A stretch of 64,000 bases of DNA from Dickeya fangzhongdai (GCF_002812485.1 NZ_CP025003.1:2170001-2234000), one strand, 5' to 3'. Shown: positions 26,482-39,473, counted from the stretch's first letter. Numbers and translations are program-made. Notes: generated by a model from the sequence alone, not told the origin.

Positions 26482-28758
26482 ATGCTCAATCAAGAACTGG
26501 AACTCAGTCTCAACATGGCTTTCGCCAGAGCGCGCGAGCACCGGCATGAGTTTATGACCGTGGAACATTTGTTGCTGGCGCTGCTCAGCAACCCCTCCGC
26601 ACGAGAGGCACTGGAAGCCTGTACGGTCGATTTGGCGGTTCTGCGTCAGGAACTGGAAACCTTTATCGAACAGACCACGCCCACGCTGCCGCAAAATGAT
26701 GAAGAACGGGATACCCAGCCGACGCTGAGCTTTCAGCGGGTGCTGCAGCGCGCCGTGTTCCACGTGCAATCGTCCGGGCGCAGCGAAGTGTCCGGCGCCA
26801 ACGTGCTGGTCGCCATCTTCAGCGAGCAGGAATCTCAGGCTGCCTACCTGCTGCGCAAACATGACGTCAGCCGGTTGGATGTGGTGAATTTCATTTCCCA
26901 CGGTACGCGCAAAGAAGAAACCGGTCCGGCGGCAAACCCGGAAAATCCGGTTAACGAAGAACAGGCTGGCGGGGAGGAGCGTATGGAAAACTTCACCACA
27001 AATCTCAACCAGCTTGCCCGGGTGGGAGGCATCGACCCGCTGATCGGCCGCGACAGCGAGCTGGAGCGCACGATTCAGGTGCTGTGCCGTCGCCGTAAAA
27101 ACAATCCGCTGCTGGTGGGCGAATCCGGCGTGGGGAAAACCGCTATCGCCGAAGGGTTGGCCTGGCGCATCGTGCAGGGCGACGTGCCGGAGGTGATGGC
27201 CGACTGCACGCTCTACTCGCTGGATATCGGCTCGTTGCTGGCCGGCACCAAATACCGCGGCGACTTCGAAAAACGCTTTAAATCGCTGCTCAAGCAGTTG
27301 GAGCAGGATCAGAGCAGCATCCTGTTTATCGACGAGATCCACACCATTATCGGTGCTGGCGCAGCTTCCGGCGGTCAGGTGGACGCCGCCAACCTGATCA
27401 AGCCGTTGCTGTCCAGCGGCAAGATTCGCGTGATTGGCTCCACCACGTATCAGGAATTCAGCAATATCTTCGAAAAAGATCGCGCGCTGGCGCGCCGCTT
27501 CCAGAAAATCGACATCACCGAGCCGAGCGTGGAAGAGACGGTGCAGATCATTAATGGTCTGAAGCCGAAATACGAAGCGCACCACGACGTGCGTTATACC
27601 GCCAAGGCGATCCGCGCGGCGGTGGAACTGGCGGTGAAATACATTAATGACCGTCACCTGCCGGATAAAGCGATCGACGTGATCGATGAGGCCGGCGCCC
27701 GCTGCCGCCTGTTGCCGGCGAGCAAACGCAAGAAAACCGTCAATGTGGCGGATATTGAAGCGGTGGTCGCCCGCATCGCCCGTATTCCGGAGAAAACCGT
27801 TTCCGCCAGTGACCGTGATGTGCTGCGCAATCTGGGCGATCGTCTGAAGATGCTGGTATTCGGGCAGGATAAAGCCATTGAGGCGCTGACCGAAGCCATC
27901 AAGATGAGCCGTGCCGGTCTGGGGCATGAGCGCAAGCCGGTCGGGTCGTTCCTGTTTGCTGGTCCGACCGGGGTCGGGAAAACGGAAGTAACGGTACAGT
28001 TGGCGAAAGCGCTGGATATCGAGCTGCTGCGCTTCGATATGTCTGAATACATGGAGCGCCATACGGTCAGCCGTTTGATCGGCGCGCCTCCGGGCTACGT
28101 GGGCTACGATCAGGGCGGTTTGCTCACCGATGCGGTGATCAAGCATCCGCATTCGGTGCTGCTGCTTGATGAGATCGAGAAGGCGCACCCGGATGTGTTC
28201 AACCTGCTGTTGCAGGTGATGGACAACGGCACGCTGACCGATAACAACGGCCGCAAGGCGGATTTCCGCAATGTGATCGTGGTGATGACCACCAATGCCG
28301 GGGTGCGGGAAACCCAGCGTAAGTCCATTGGTCTTATCCAGCAGGACAACAGCAGCGATGCGATGGAAGAGATCAAAAAAGTCTTCACGCCGGAATTCCG
28401 CAATCGTCTGGATGGCATCATCTGGTTCAACCACCTGTCGGCTGAAGTGATTCAGCAGGTGGTGGACAAGTTCATTGTCGAACTGCAGGCGCAACTGGAC
28501 GCCAAAGGCGTGTCGCTGGAAGTTAGCGAAGAAGCACGCAACTGGCTGGCGGAAAAAGGCTATGACAAAGCGATGGGCGCGCGACCGATGGCGCGAGTCA
28601 TTCAGGAAAACCTCAAGAAACCGCTGGCCAATGAGCTGTTGTTCGGCTCGCTGGTAGACGGTGGCTCCGTGAAAGTGGAATTGGATAAGGCCGCCCAACA
28701 GCTGACTTATCGCTTCCTGAGCGCGCAAAAGACTAAAGCCGAAGGTGCGGTTCACTGA
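26482..28758 (+). CDS. clpA: ATP-dependent Clp protease ATP-binding subunit ClpA
   Basis: The unfoldase of ClpAP. 758 residues, exactly as in E. coli, from ATG 26482 (GGGGGAGG upstream); an in-frame start at 26467 would add five residues. The N-domain (1-145) binds ClpS. AAA module 1 has Walker A GESGVGKT near 213-220, and module 2 has GPTGVGKT near 494-501. The ClpP-docking loop IGL is in [10 protein letters not shown] near 617-620. The C-terminus EGAVH matches the short autodegradation tail of E. coli ClpA in position. Confidence 0.97.
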   Translation: MLNQELELSLNMAFARAREHRHEFMTVEHLLLALLSNPSAREALEACTVDLAVLRQELETFIEQTTPTLPQNDEERDTQPTLSFQRVLQRAVFHVQSSGRSEVSGANVLVAIFSEQESQAAYLLRKHDVSRLDVVNFISHGTRKEETGPAANPENPVNEEQAGGEERMENFTTNLNQLARVGGIDPLIGRDSELERTIQVLCRRRKNNPLLVGESGVGKTAIAEGLAWRIVQGDVPEVMADCTLYSLDIGSLLAGTKYRGDFEKRFKSLLKQLEQDQSSILFIDEIHTIIGAGAASGGQVDAANLIKPLLSSGKIRVIGSTTYQEFSNIFEKDRALARRFQKIDITEPSVEETVQIINGLKPKYEAHHDVRYTAKAIRAAVELAVKYINDRHLPDKAIDVIDEAGARCRLLPASKRKKTVNVADIEAVVARIARIPEKTVSASDRDVLRNLGDRLKMLVFGQDKAIEALTEAIKMSRAGLGHERKPVGSFLFAGPTGVGKTEVTVQLAKALDIELLRFDMSEYMERHTVSRLIGAPPGYVGYDQGGLLTDAVIKHPHSVLLLDEIEKAHPDVFNLLLQVMDNGTLTDNNGRKADFRNVIVVMTTNAGVRETQRKSIGLIQQDNSSDAMEEIKKVFTPEFRNRLDGIIWFNHLSAEVIQQVVDKFIVELQAQLDAKGVSLEVSEEARNWLAEKGYDKAMGARPMARVIQENLKKPLANELLFGSLVDGGSVKVELDKAAQQLTYRFLSAQKTKAEGAVH

Positions 28759-28790
28759 GTGAATTGATTACGTCGTCACGCTAAAAACAC

Positions 28791-28817
28791 AAAAGGGCAT
28801 CGTCAGATGCCCTTTTT
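28791..28817 (+). terminator. Intrinsic terminator of clpSA
   Basis: AAAAGGGCATC-GTCA-GATGCCCTTTTT, 32 bases past the clpA stop. Confidence 0.9.
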
Positions 28818-28909
28818 CATGTCGGTCGCATTCACGTTACCACACGGTTTGCCTGACTGCAGCTTACTGCGATATCCGAATTAATAGGCGGGTAAGTTAT
28901 TGACCGGCT

Positions 28910-28943
28910 TAAAATGCAAACGCCCTCACCGAACGGTGAGGGC
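28910..28943 (-). terminator. Terminator of infA
   Basis: GCCCTCACCG (28922-28931) pairs with CGGTGAGGGC (28934-28943). On the minus strand GTTTGCATTTT follows. About 48 bases past the infA stop. Confidence 0.65.
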
Positions 28944-28990
28944 AGAGAGGTAAACACCCTGGCGCATCGCCTCAGGCGATAGCGCGGTTG

Positions 28991-29239
<249 letters not shown>

Positions 29240-29300
29240 TTAACCGGCAAGATAATGCCGAAAAACCCTCATTATGTAAAGGCGCGTAAGTCGCTGCCGC

Positions 29301-30029
29301 TCATTTATCCCCTTCACCAGGGGTGTCGGCAGTGGGTGTATTCAGGGGTTGCGGATGCCAGCAACCATCGATTAATGCGGCCTGTTGCAGCCGGTTCAGC
29401 TCGTACAGAAACTCGCGCCGGGGAATATCACAGGCGCCCAGCGAGGCAGTATGGTCGTTGAGCACCTGGCAATCAATCAACTGGCCGCCGTGGCGCACGA
29501 AATGCTGCAGAAACGCCGCCAGCGCGTATTTGGACGCGTTATCCGCCCGGCTGAACATCGACTCGCCGCAAAATAGCGCGCCCTGAGCGATACCGTACAG
29601 GCCGCCCACCAACTGGGCGCCACGCCAGACCTCGACCGAGTGCGCCAGGCCGGACAGGTGTAACTGAACATAGGAGCGCACGATGTCCCTGCCAATCCAG
29701 GTGCCTTCCTCGCGCTCGCTGGCGCAGGCGGAAATCACCGCTTCAAACGCCTGATTCAGTGTGACCCGATAATCGGTGCGGCGAATGAACTTTTTCATGC
29801 TGCGGCTAAGGTGAAACTGTGCCGGGAACAGCACCGCTCGTGGGTCCGGGCTCCACCACAGGATCGGCTCTCCCGGTGAAAACCACGGGAAAATACCCTG
29901 ACGGTAGGCGCTTAGCAAGCGTTCGGGCGACAGATCGCCGCCGTAGGCCAGCAGACCATTGGGATCCCGCAGCGCGGTTTCCGGGTTAGGAAACTGCAGC
30001 GAAAACGGAGACAGTTCATACAACAGCAT
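29301..30029 (-). CDS. aat: Leucyl/phenylalanyl-tRNA-protein transferase Aat
   Basis: Attaches Leu or Phe to N-terminal Arg or Lys, creating the degron read by ClpS. 242 residues (E. coli 234). Family motifs [38 protein letters not shown]-type [21 protein letters not shown] and [16 protein letters not shown] are all present. ATG 30027-30029 was chosen because GAGG precedes it by five bases; a GTG two codons upstream (30035) has no site. It follows cydC by 12 bases, so it is probably the last gene of cydDC-aat. Confidence 0.95.
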   Translation of the reverse strand: MLLYELSPFSLQFPNPETALRDPNGLLAYGGDLSPERLLSAYRQGIFPWFSPGEPILWWSPDPRAVLFPAQFHLSRSMKKFIRRTDYRVTLNQAFEAVISACASEREEGTWIGRDIVRSYVQLHLSGLAHSVEVWRGAQLVGGLYGIAQGALFCGESMFSRADNASKYALAAFLQHFVRHGGQLIDCQVLNDHTASLGACDIPRREFLYELNRLQQAALIDGCWHPQPLNTPTADTPGEGDK

Positions 30030-30041
30030 GCGCACCTCGGC

Positions 30042-31781
30042 CTACAGGTGTTGATGAAATTGCCAGTAGCGCCCTTGCAACGCCATCAGGCTATGATGCG
30101 AACCCTGTTCCACCAGTTGTCCGCCATCCATCACGCACAGCCGGTCCATACTCTCCAGTCCATTCAGGCGATGGGTAATGACGATCAGGGTCTTACCCAG
30201 GCAATGCTGACGTAATAACTGCAGTATGCGCTGTTCGGTATCGGCGTCCAGCCCTTCGGTCGGTTCATCCAGCAACACCAGCGGCGCCGGGTGGAGCAGG
30301 GCGCGCGCCACGCCGATACGGCGTTGTTCGCCGCCGGACAACTGGCGTCCCCCTTCACCCAGCCAGGCGTTGAGCCCCTGATCCTCCAGCAGTTTCTCCA
30401 GGCCGACTTGCGTTAGCACCGCCTGCAAACGCTCGTCGCTGGCCGCTGGGGCCGCCAGCCGCAGGTTTTCCCGCAGCGTGGCGCTGAAAATATGCACCCG
30501 CTGCGGCACCACGCTCATGGCATCGCGCAGCGTAGACTCCGGGAATGCCGCGATCGGCGTGTCATTAAGACGAATTTCGCCGGCGCTGCAATCCCAGGCG
30601 CGGGTCAGCAATTGCAACAGCGTCGACTTGCCGCAGCCGGTACGCCCCAATAACGCGACATGCTCGCCCGGCGTAAACGTCAGCGTAATTCCGCTCAGCG
30701 CCGGTTGGTTTTGTTCCGGGTAGGTAAAGCTCACTTTATCCAGTGTGAGTTGAACCTGTTCCAACGGCGTAGGGCCCTGAGACGGAAAGGCAACCGGCGG
30801 GCGCAGTTTCAGTAGTTGATCGACTCGGGCCGCCGACGCGACGACTTGCCCGATATGCTGGAAGGCGCCTGCGACCGGCGCCAGCGCTTCGAAAGCGGCG
30901 AGGGCGGCAAACACAAACAGCGCGATGAGCGCGCCCGGCTGATGGTCGCCGCCGACGCCGCCGGCGGCCAGCCACAGCAGTAAGGTGGCGGTCAGGCCGC
31001 TGGCGGCAATCAGGATGGCCTGCGACAACGCGCTTAGCCCGGCCTGTTGACGTTGCCGTTCAAACCAGCGCTGCTCCAGTATTTCCAACTGCTGGCGAAA
31101 GGGCGCCAGGGCGCCGAATACCGCCAGTTCGGCCTGCCCCTGGATCCAGGTGGTCAGTTGTACCCGATAGTGGGCGCGCAGCGCGGTCAGGTCGGCGCCG
31201 ACCGGTTGTCCCGCACGGTAAAACGCCAGAGGCAACACCAGCAGCAGCGCCAGCATGATGGCGGCCAGCGTTAGCGCCAGCGACGCATCCAGCCAGCTCA
31301 AGCCATAAGCCAGCGCCAGAATCACGGCCAGCGCGCTCACCAGCGGAGAAATTACCCGCAGGTAGAGATGGTCCAGCGTATCCACATCCGCTACCAGCCG
31401 GTTGAGCAGTTCGGCCTGACGAAAACGAATCAGCCCGCCCGGCGCCAGCGGCAGGATACGGCTAAAGGTGAACACACGCAGATGCAGCAGGACGCGAAAG
31501 GTGCCGTCGTGGCTTACCAGTCGCTCAAAGTAACGGCTGGCGGTACGCAGAATCGCTGCGCCGCGCACCCCGGCCGCCGGCAGCATATAGTTGAACGTAG
31601 TCAGCCCGGCCAGACCGGCGATGGACGAGGCCGCCAGAAACCAGCCTGACAGCGTCAACAGACCAATACTGGCTAACAGAGTCAGTATCGCCAGCAAAAC
31701 GCCCAACCCAAGCCGGAACAGGTGACGGCGGTACAGCGCCAGAAAGGGTTTGAGTACCTGCATTGCCCGAATCTTTTCCAT
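30042..31781 (-). CDS. cydC: Heme/thiol ABC exporter CydC
   Basis: One half of the CydDC inner-membrane ABC transporter, needed for assembly of cytochrome bd and periplasmic cytochromes; it exports glutathione and cysteine in E. coli and binds heme. 579 residues (E. coli 573). Six membrane segments occupy about 20-310; the ATPase part has Walker A GRTGCGKST (near 375), signature LSGGEQRRIG and Walker B LVLLDEPTEG. The ATG at 31779-31781 is one base after the cydD stop and uses GGGGAG within cydD; an alternative ATG is at 31763. Confidence 0.95.
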   Translation of the reverse strand: MEKIRAMQVLKPFLALYRRHLFRLGLGVLLAILTLLASIGLLTLSGWFLAASSIAGLAGLTTFNYMLPAAGVRGAAILRTASRYFERLVSHDGTFRVLLHLRVFTFSRILPLAPGGLIRFRQAELLNRLVADVDTLDHLYLRVISPLVSALAVILALAYGLSWLDASLALTLAAIMLALLLVLPLAFYRAGQPVGADLTALRAHYRVQLTTWIQGQAELAVFGALAPFRQQLEILEQRWFERQRQQAGLSALSQAILIAASGLTATLLLWLAAGGVGGDHQPGALIALFVFAALAAFEALAPVAGAFQHIGQVVASAARVDQLLKLRPPVAFPSQGPTPLEQVQLTLDKVSFTYPEQNQPALSGITLTFTPGEHVALLGRTGCGKSTLLQLLTRAWDCSAGEIRLNDTPIAAFPESTLRDAMSVVPQRVHIFSATLRENLRLAAPAASDERLQAVLTQVGLEKLLEDQGLNAWLGEGGRQLSGGEQRRIGVARALLHPAPLVLLDEPTEGLDADTEQRILQLLRQHCLGKTLIVITHRLNGLESMDRLCVMDGGQLVEQGSHHSLMALQGRYWQFHQHL

Positions 31782-31782
31782 C

Positions 31783-33549
31783 TCACAGTTCTCCCCGGCG
31801 TTGCGCCAGTAAGTCGGCAAACGGCCCGGCGACCTGACTCAGGGTAAGGTAGTCACCCTGCTGGACCAACTGGCCGTTGACCATGACCCAGATTTCGTCA
31901 TAGTTCCGAATTTCGCTCAGTTGGTGGGTCACCAGCAATGTGGTCTGAGTGTGCGACGCCTCGCTCAGCGCGCTCATGACCCGCTGTTCGCTGTGCGCAT
32001 CAAGGCTGGCGGAGGGTTCGTCCAGCAGCAGTAATCGACATGGGTGCAGCAATGCGCGCGCCACGGCGACCCGCTGGGCCTGGCCGACTGACAGACGTGC
32101 GGCGCCGTCGCCCAACTGCGTGTCCAGGCCTTGCGGCAACTGAGGCAGAAATTCGTGCACATACGCGCGCTCAAGCGCTTGTTGCAGCATATGGTCGCTG
32201 GCCTTCGGGCGACCCAGCAGTACGTTCTGCCGCAGCGTGGGTTCCGGCAGGTGAGGATTTTGCCCCACCCAACTCAGGTGCTGCCGCCATGATGTGGACG
32301 ACAGGGTACGCAGTTCCTCGCCATTGACCGTCAGTGAACCGCGGTAGGGCAGAAAACCCAACAGCAGGTTCAGCAGCGAGCTTTTCCCGGCGCCGCTGGG
32401 ACCGACCAGCGCGACCCGTTGCCCGGCGTTCAGTTTAAAGGTGAGCGGCCCGGCCAGCGTTTTGCCTGAGGGCGACAGAATAATCAGCTCGTGGGCGACC
32501 AGTGTGACGGGCGTATCGCTTTGAAATAGGTGCGTGCCGGCTCCGGTTTCCTCGCTTTCGGCCGTCATGAAACGGTGCAGGGCTTCCGCCGCTCCGACCG
32601 CCTGCGCCTTGGCGTGGTAAAACGTGCCGAGATCGCGCAGCGGCTGGAAGAACTCCGGCGCCAGAATCAGCACCAGAAAACCGGCAAACAGCGTTACGCC
32701 GACGCCGTAGCTGCCAAAATGCAACTCGCCGAGGTATGAAAAGCCGAAATAAACCGCTACCACCGCGATCGAAATCGACGCGAAGAATTCCAGCACGCCG
32801 GAAGACAGAAAGGCCATACGCAGCACTTCCATCGTGCGACTGCGAAACTGTTCCGACGCCTGGCGAATCTGTGCGGTTTCCGACTCGCCGCGATAGAACA
32901 GGCGCAGGGTATCCAGACCACGCAGTCGATCAAGAAAATTGCCGCTCAGTCTGGCCAGCGCCTGAAAGTTGCGGCGGTTGGCGTCGGCGGCGCCCATACC
33001 GACCATCGCCATGAACAACGGGATCAATGGGGCGGTGGCTAACAGAATGACCCCCGCGGCCCAGTTCACCGGAAACACGATAATCAGGATCAGCACCGGA
33101 ATCAGTACGGCCAGATACATCTGGGGCAGATAGCGGGCGTAGTAATCGTGCATATCGTCCACCTGCTCCAGTATCAGCGTGGCCCAACTGCCGGCCGGTT
33201 TTCCCTGAATCCAGGCCGGTCCCAGCTGTTGTAGTCGATCCAGAACCTGCTGGCGGATATGCTGGCGAATCGTCTGACCACAGCGAAAACCGACGCGTTC
33301 CCGTATCCAGTTGATCAACGCCCGTAATACGAATGTCGTTGCCAGTGACAGAAACATCGTGGTCAGTTCGTTGCGCGGGGTGTGGGTGATAATCAGGGCG
33401 TGGAGCAGTGAGGCCAGTAACCAGGCCTGCGCCATAATCAGCAGGCCGCTTGCCAGACCGAGCATCAGCGATAGTCGTAGCCAGCGGTGCGCCAGACGGC
33501 TTTGCTGTTTCAGCCAGCGGGTCAGTTCTCGTTGTCGGGTGTCTTTCAT
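31783..33549 (-). CDS. cydD: Heme/thiol ABC exporter CydD
   Basis: The partner of CydC; 588 residues as in E. coli. Six membrane segments are followed by an ATPase with Walker [10 protein letters not shown] (near 378), a signature that reads LSVGQAQRV rather than LSGGQ, and Walker B LLLLDEPSAS. The altered signature also occurs in E. coli CydD, so the asymmetry between the two ATP sites is a property of the family. First gene of the cydDC-aat unit, 228 bases from trxB. Confidence 0.95.
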   Translation of the reverse strand: MKDTRQRELTRWLKQQSRLAHRWLRLSLMLGLASGLLIMAQAWLLASLLHALIITHTPRNELTTMFLSLATTFVLRALINWIRERVGFRCGQTIRQHIRQQVLDRLQQLGPAWIQGKPAGSWATLILEQVDDMHDYYARYLPQMYLAVLIPVLILIIVFPVNWAAGVILLATAPLIPLFMAMVGMGAADANRRNFQALARLSGNFLDRLRGLDTLRLFYRGESETAQIRQASEQFRSRTMEVLRMAFLSSGVLEFFASISIAVVAVYFGFSYLGELHFGSYGVGVTLFAGFLVLILAPEFFQPLRDLGTFYHAKAQAVGAAEALHRFMTAESEETGAGTHLFQSDTPVTLVAHELIILSPSGKTLAGPLTFKLNAGQRVALVGPSGAGKSSLLNLLLGFLPYRGSLTVNGEELRTLSSTSWRQHLSWVGQNPHLPEPTLRQNVLLGRPKASDHMLQQALERAYVHEFLPQLPQGLDTQLGDGAARLSVGQAQRVAVARALLHPCRLLLLDEPSASLDAHSEQRVMSALSEASHTQTTLLVTHQLSEIRNYDEIWVMVNGQLVQQGDYLTLSQVAGPFADLLAQRRGEL

Positions 33550-33725
33550 CAGGTGCCGATCGCTTCCAGTTGGTACATGAAAATAACGCTTACATAACCG
33601 TTACTTAACACAATTGTGAGCGTAACGGTCGCGATGCGCCATGTTACCGCGGTGGCGGGGTTGTGCAAACGAAAAGCAGATGGCGGAACGGGGTGTCGAT
33701 CAATTTTTGCAGTGATGAACTGCAA

Positions 33726-33756
33726 TAAAAAACCCGGACGCGATCACGCCCGGGTT
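33726..33756 (-). terminator. Intrinsic terminator of trxB
   Basis: AACCCGG (33731-33737) and CCGGGTT (33750-33756) form the stem; on the minus strand TTTTTTATTG follows. Twenty-two bases past the trxB stop. Confidence 0.85.
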
Positions 33757-33777
33757 GGCATTGTTGGTCATCAAGGC

Positions 33778-35232
<1,455 letters not shown>

Positions 35233-35727
35233 ATGGTAGACACGAAAAAACGTCCGGGAAAAGATCTTGATCGTATCGATCGCAATATCCTGAACGAATT
35301 GCAAAAAGATGGACGTATCTCCAACGTGGAACTTTCCAAGCGGGTCGGTCTTTCGCCAACCCCGTGTCTGGAGCGCGTTCGTCGTCTGGAACGACAGGGT
35401 TTTATCAATGGCTATACCGCGCTGCTGAACCCACATTATCTGGATGCGTCATTGCTGGTGTTCGTTGAGATTACTCTCAATCGCGGCGCGCCGGATGTGT
35501 TTGAGCAGTTCAATGCAGCCGTGCAGAAGCTTGAGGAAATTCAGGAGTGTCATCTGGTTTCCGGGGATTTTGACTATTTGCTCAAAACCCGCGTGCCGGA
35601 TATGTCGGCATACCGTAAGTTGCTGGGAGAAACGCTGTTGCGTCTGCCGGGCGTAAACGATACCCGCACCTATGTGGTGATGGAAGAAGTGAAGCAAAGC
35701 AACCGGCTGGTCATCAAGACCCGCTGA
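35233..35727 (+). CDS. lrp: Leucine-responsive regulatory protein Lrp
   Basis: A global regulator of amino-acid metabolism and surface structures. 164 residues, nearly identical to E. coli Lrp. The N-terminal winged helix-turn-helix includes GRISNVELSKRVGLSPTPCLERVRRL (reported here as residues 27-52), and the C-terminal RAM domain, which binds leucine, includes the ECHLVSGDFDYLLKTRV segment. In E. coli Lrp directly controls serC, which is also in this window. Confidence 0.97.
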   Translation: MVDTKKRPGKDLDRIDRNILNELQKDGRISNVELSKRVGLSPTPCLERVRRLERQGFINGYTALLNPHYLDASLLVFVEITLNRGAPDVFEQFNAAVQKLEEIQECHLVSGDFDYLLKTRVPDMSAYRKLLGETLLRLPGVNDTRTYVVMEEVKQSNRLVIKTR

Positions 35728-35758
35728 CGGCAAGGGTGCATAACCCGATAAATTCAGC

Positions 35759-35781
35759 TACACTCCTGTGAATTTGTACAG
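35759..35781 (+). promoter_or_regulatory. LexA box (SOS operator) before ftsK
   Basis: CTGTGAATTTGTACAG at 35766-35781 has both perfect LexA half-sites (CTGT-N8-ACAG). A -10-like TACACT (35759-35764) lies just upstream. The site is 64 bases before the ftsK start. E. coli ftsK (dinH) is also SOS-induced from a promoter in this position. Confidence 0.8.
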
Positions 35782-35844
35782 TATGGCGCCGGGGAAGACT
35801 CGGCGCTTTATCATGAAACATTTACAGGGAACCTGGAGAGACGC

Positions 35845-38800
35845 TTGAGCCAGGAATATACAGAAGATAAAGACGTCACGCTGAAAAAACTCAGCGCGGG
35901 TCGACGTTTACTGGAAGCGATGTTAATCGTTGTGGTGCTTTTTGCCATTTATCTGGCGGTGGCGCTGCTGAGTTTCAGTCCCTCGGATCCCAGTTGGTCG
36001 CAGACCGCCTGGCATGAACCGATTCACAATCTGGGGGGCGGGGTAGGCGCCTGGCTGGCGGATACCCTGTTTTTCATTTTCGGCGTACTGGCGTATGCCA
36101 TCCCCGTGGTAATGGTGTCGTTGTGCTGGGTGATCCATCGCCAGCGCGGCCAACGCGCCACGCTGGATTACTTTACCCTTTCGCTGCGTCTGATCGGCAC
36201 GCTGGCCCTGATTCTGACCTCGTGCGGGCTGGCGGCGCTCAATGTGGATGACATCTACTATTTTGCCTCCGGCGGGGTGTTGGGCAGTTTGCTTAGCAGC
36301 TCGATGATTCCGCGTTTCAATAATATCGGCGGCACCATGATTCTGCTGTGCGTCTGGGCCGCCGGGCTGACGCTGTTCACCGGCTGGTCCTGGCTGACGA
36401 TCGCCGAAAAGCTCGGCGCCGGGGTGATGGGGTGCCTGACGCTGTTTTCCGGGCGTCGACGTGAAGATGACTACCTTTATGATGATGACGAAAAGGTCGA
36501 TGAGTCGCCAGTCGAAACGCGGAAAGACGCTCGCCGTACAGCCGGGCCTCACGAAGAAGAATCCACCGCGATGTCGTCCTCGGCAGAGGACGATGACGTA
36601 GAGGAAGATGACGTGCTGTTTTCCGCCCCGGCGGTGACGGCGACTTCCGGTGTGGCCGCCGTTGCATCGGCCGCCGCCGGCATGCCGGCGGCAGACGAAG
36701 CGAACGAGCCTGCATTTGCCGTTGCGGCAACGCCTGATGCGGAGCCGGTGCTGAAGCCGCACCCTGAACCAATAGCCGTTACGCCGTTAGCCGGGTCTGA
36801 ATCCTATGTCCCGCCGGTTGCAACGCCTGCGCCTGAATTCAGGCCGAAGGTTGATGTCTCGCCGGCATCGACATGGGCGCCAGCGCCTGCGGAGACAGCG
36901 CCTGTACCGGCTGGCTTTGCGTCATCACTGTCTGAACCGTTGCCTGACTGGCAACCGCTGATCTTGCAAGCTGACGATCGCATTGCCCGCACGGCCGCGG
37001 CGGCAGTCACGGCGGCGACGGTCGTTTCTGGAAGCGCCGGGGTTGCCCCTGAGCCGAAACCGGAACTGCAAAATGCGGCGCCGTTCATGCCGGCGTTTAC
37101 CACCGATGAAGATAACAATCCGCAGGTCAAGCGCGGTATGGGGCCGGAATTGCCGCGGCCAAATCCGGTGCGTATTCCTACTCGCCGTGAACTGGCATCG
37201 TATGGCATCAAACTGCCCTCGCAGCGGCTGGCTGAACAGCAGGCCCGCGAAGCGGAGCAACAGGCGCAGGCCGCCCACGTTGAGCAAACCAGCACGTCGG
37301 CGTCGTTTGCCGCGCCAGCGCCTTTGCCGGACAACGTGACAGCGCAGACAGCGTTGCCTGACGACGAGCAGGAGTTGATACAAGACGCGGCGTTACGACA
37401 GGCTTTTGCTGATCAGCAACGCGAACGCTACGGCGAAACCTATCCCGATCATGAAGAGGACGAAGAAACGCTGTTGCAAGCGCAACTGGCGCGTGACTTC
37501 GCCGTCATGCAGCGTTCCCGTTATGGAGAAGCGCATGAGCCGGATACGGTGCAGGCTGCGCCGGCGATTTTTGCGGCTGAACCGTCCGAGGCGGTGCCTG
37601 CTGCGGCCGAAACCAGACAGCCGGACATGACGCCGAAGACCGAGGCTCCGCTGGACAGCGCCTTCGCTATTTCACCCTTTGCCGACCTGGTGGATGATGG
37701 TCCGCTAGAGCCGCTGTTCACGCTGCCGCCGCAGGAGAGTTTCCCTGATGAGCAGCAGGCGCAACCGCTGGCGCCAGTACATGCGTTGCAGACCGCTGCG
37801 CCGAACGAACCTGAAGCGGAAGCCGAATCGCCGTCAATTATGGACAGCCTGATTCATCCGTTCCTGATGCGTAACGACCAACCGCTGCAGAGGCCGACGA
37901 CGCCATTGCCATCGCTGGACCTGCTGACGCCGCCTTCCATGAATGACGCGCCGGTGGATCGTGACGCGCTGGATGACATGGCGCGCCTGATCGAAACCCG
38001 GCTGGCGGATTATCGCGTTAAAGCGACGGTGGTGGATTACCATCCGGGCCCGGTGATCACCCGGTTTGAGCTGGATCTGGCGCCGGGCGTCAAGGCGGCC
38101 CGCATCTCCAATCTGGCCAGAGACCTGGCGCGTTCATTGTCGGTCGTGGCGGTGCGTATTGTCGAGGTTATCCCCGGCAAACCCTACGTCGGGCTTGAGG
38201 TGCCGAACCGCCATCGCCAGACGGTATTCCTGCGGGAAGTGCTGGATTGCGATCGATTCCGTGACAACGCCTCGCCGCTGGCGGTGGTGCTGGGCAAGGA
38301 TATTTCCGGACAGCCGGTTGTGGCTGACCTGGCGAAAATGCCGCACTTACTGGTGGCCGGTACCACCGGTTCCGGTAAATCGGTCGGCGTTAACGCCATG
38401 ATTATCAGTATGTTGTATAAAGCGACGCCGGCAGACGTGCGTTTCATTATGATCGACCCGAAAATGCTGGAATTGTCGGTGTATGAGGGGATTCCGCATC
38501 TGCTTACCGAAGTCGTGACGGACATGAAAGACGCCGCCAATGCCTTGCGCTGGTGCGTGGGTGAGATGGAGCGCCGCTACAAGCTGATGTCGGCGCTCGG
38601 CGTGCGTAACCTCAGCGGTTATAACGAACGCGTGATGCAGGCGGAAGCGATGGGTCGACCGGTGCCGGATCCGTTCTGGAAACCGGGTGACAGTATGGAT
38701 ATCCAACCGCCGGTACTGGAAAAGCTGCCGTATATCGTGGTGATGGTGGACGAGTTCGCCGACCTGATGATGGCGGTGGGCAAGAAAGTGGAAGAGTTGA

Positions 38801-39381
38801 TCGCTCGACTGGCCCAGAAGGCGCGTGCCGCCGGGATTCATCTGGTGCTGGCGACGCAGCGCCCGTCGGTGGATGTGATTACCGGCCTTATCAAAGCCAA
38901 CATCCCTACCCGTATCGCTTTTACCGTGTCGAGTAAGATCGACTCCCGTACCATCCTCGATCAGGGTGGTGCGGAATCGCTGCTCGGCATGGGGGATATG
39001 CTGTACATGGCGCCCAACTCCTCGATTCCGGTTCGCGTTCATGGCGCGTTCGTGCGTGATCAGGAAGTGCATGCCGTGGTGCAGGACTGGAAGGCGCGTG
39101 GTCGTCCAGAGTATATCGACAGTATTATCAGCGGCGATGACGACGGCGAGGGCGGTAGCCTTGGCTTTGACGGAGACGAAGAGCTGGATCCGCTGTTTGA
39201 TCAGGCGGTGGCCTTTGTGGTGGAAAAACGCCGCGCCTCGATTTCCGGGGTGCAACGCCAGTTCCGCATCGGCTATAACCGTGCGGCCCGCATCGTCGAG
39301 CAGATGGAGATGCAGGGCATTGTCAGCGCCCCCGGCCATAACGGCAACCGCGAGGTGCTGGCGCCGCCGCCGATGGAGTAA
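35845..39381 (+). CDS. ftsK: DNA translocase FtsK
   Basis: Couples septum assembly to chromosome-dimer resolution at dif. 1178 residues against 1329 in E. coli. The N-terminus has four membrane segments (about 20-190). A long linker rich in Ala, Pro and Glu (about 210-690) is the shortened and variable part. The motor has Walker A GTTGSGKS near 838-845, Walker [13 protein letters not shown] near 966-977, and the C-terminal gamma domain ([15 protein letters not shown] onward, about 1115-1178) that reads KOPS and activates XerD. The TTG start at 35845 with GGAGAG upstream gives the family N-terminus [10 protein letters not shown]. Confidence 0.96.
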   Translation: MSQEYTEDKDVTLKKLSAGRRLLEAMLIVVVLFAIYLAVALLSFSPSDPSWSQTAWHEPIHNLGGGVGAWLADTLFFIFGVLAYAIPVVMVSLCWVIHRQRGQRATLDYFTLSLRLIGTLALILTSCGLAALNVDDIYYFASGGVLGSLLSSSMIPRFNNIGGTMILLCVWAAGLTLFTGWSWLTIAEKLGAGVMGCLTLFSGRRREDDYLYDDDEKVDESPVETRKDARRTAGPHEEESTAMSSSAEDDDVEEDDVLFSAPAVTATSGVAAVASAAAGMPAADEANEPAFAVAATPDAEPVLKPHPEPIAVTPLAGSESYVPPVATPAPEFRPKVDVSPASTWAPAPAETAPVPAGFASSLSEPLPDWQPLILQADDRIARTAAAAVTAATVVSGSAGVAPEPKPELQNAAPFMPAFTTDEDNNPQVKRGMGPELPRPNPVRIPTRRELASYGIKLPSQRLAEQQAREAEQQAQAAHVEQTSTSASFAAPAPLPDNVTAQTALPDDEQELIQDAALRQAFADQQRERYGETYPDHEEDEETLLQAQLARDFAVMQRSRYGEAHEPDTVQAAPAIFAAEPSEAVPAAAETRQPDMTPKTEAPLDSAFAISPFADLVDDGPLEPLFTLPPQESFPDEQQAQPLAPVHALQTAAPNEPEAEAESPSIMDSLIHPFLMRNDQPLQRPTTPLPSLDLLTPPSMNDAPVDRDALDDMARLIETRLADYRVKATVVDYHPGPVITRFELDLAPGVKAARISNLARDLARSLSVVAVRIVEVIPGKPYVGLEVPNRHRQTVFLREVLDCDRFRDNASPLAVVLGKDISGQPVVADLAKMPHLLVAGTTGSGKSVGVNAMIISMLYKATPADVRFIMIDPKMLELSVYEGIPHLLTEVVTDMKDAANALRWCVGEMERRYKLMSALGVRNLSGYNERVMQAEAMGRPVPDPFWKPGDSMDIQPPVLEKLPYIVVMVDEFADLMMAVGKKVEELIARLAQKARAAGIHLVLATQRPSVDVITGLIKANIPTRIAFTVSSKIDSRTILDQGGAESLLGMGDMLYMAPNSSIPVRVHGAFVRDQEVHAVVQDWKARGRPEYIDSIISGDDDGEGGSLGFDGDEELDPLFDQAVAFVVEKRRASISGVQRQFRIGYNRAARIVEQMEMQGIVSAPGHNGNREVLAPPPME

Positions 39382-39473
39382 TTTTCGGTGCGGTGTATGT
39401 CCCTGCAAAGAAGCGTAAAAGTATTGGGTAACAGACAATTCGCCTGTCATGCCATGCCCGGCTGGGCTACATT

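Noticed and set aside
26464..28755. A 763-residue open frame antisense to clpA, as long as clpA itself
   Set aside because: It mirrors clpA codon for codon; strong third-position bias keeps the opposite frame free of stops. Its sequence is His/Arg/Gln-rich and resembles no family, and it has no start signal of its own.
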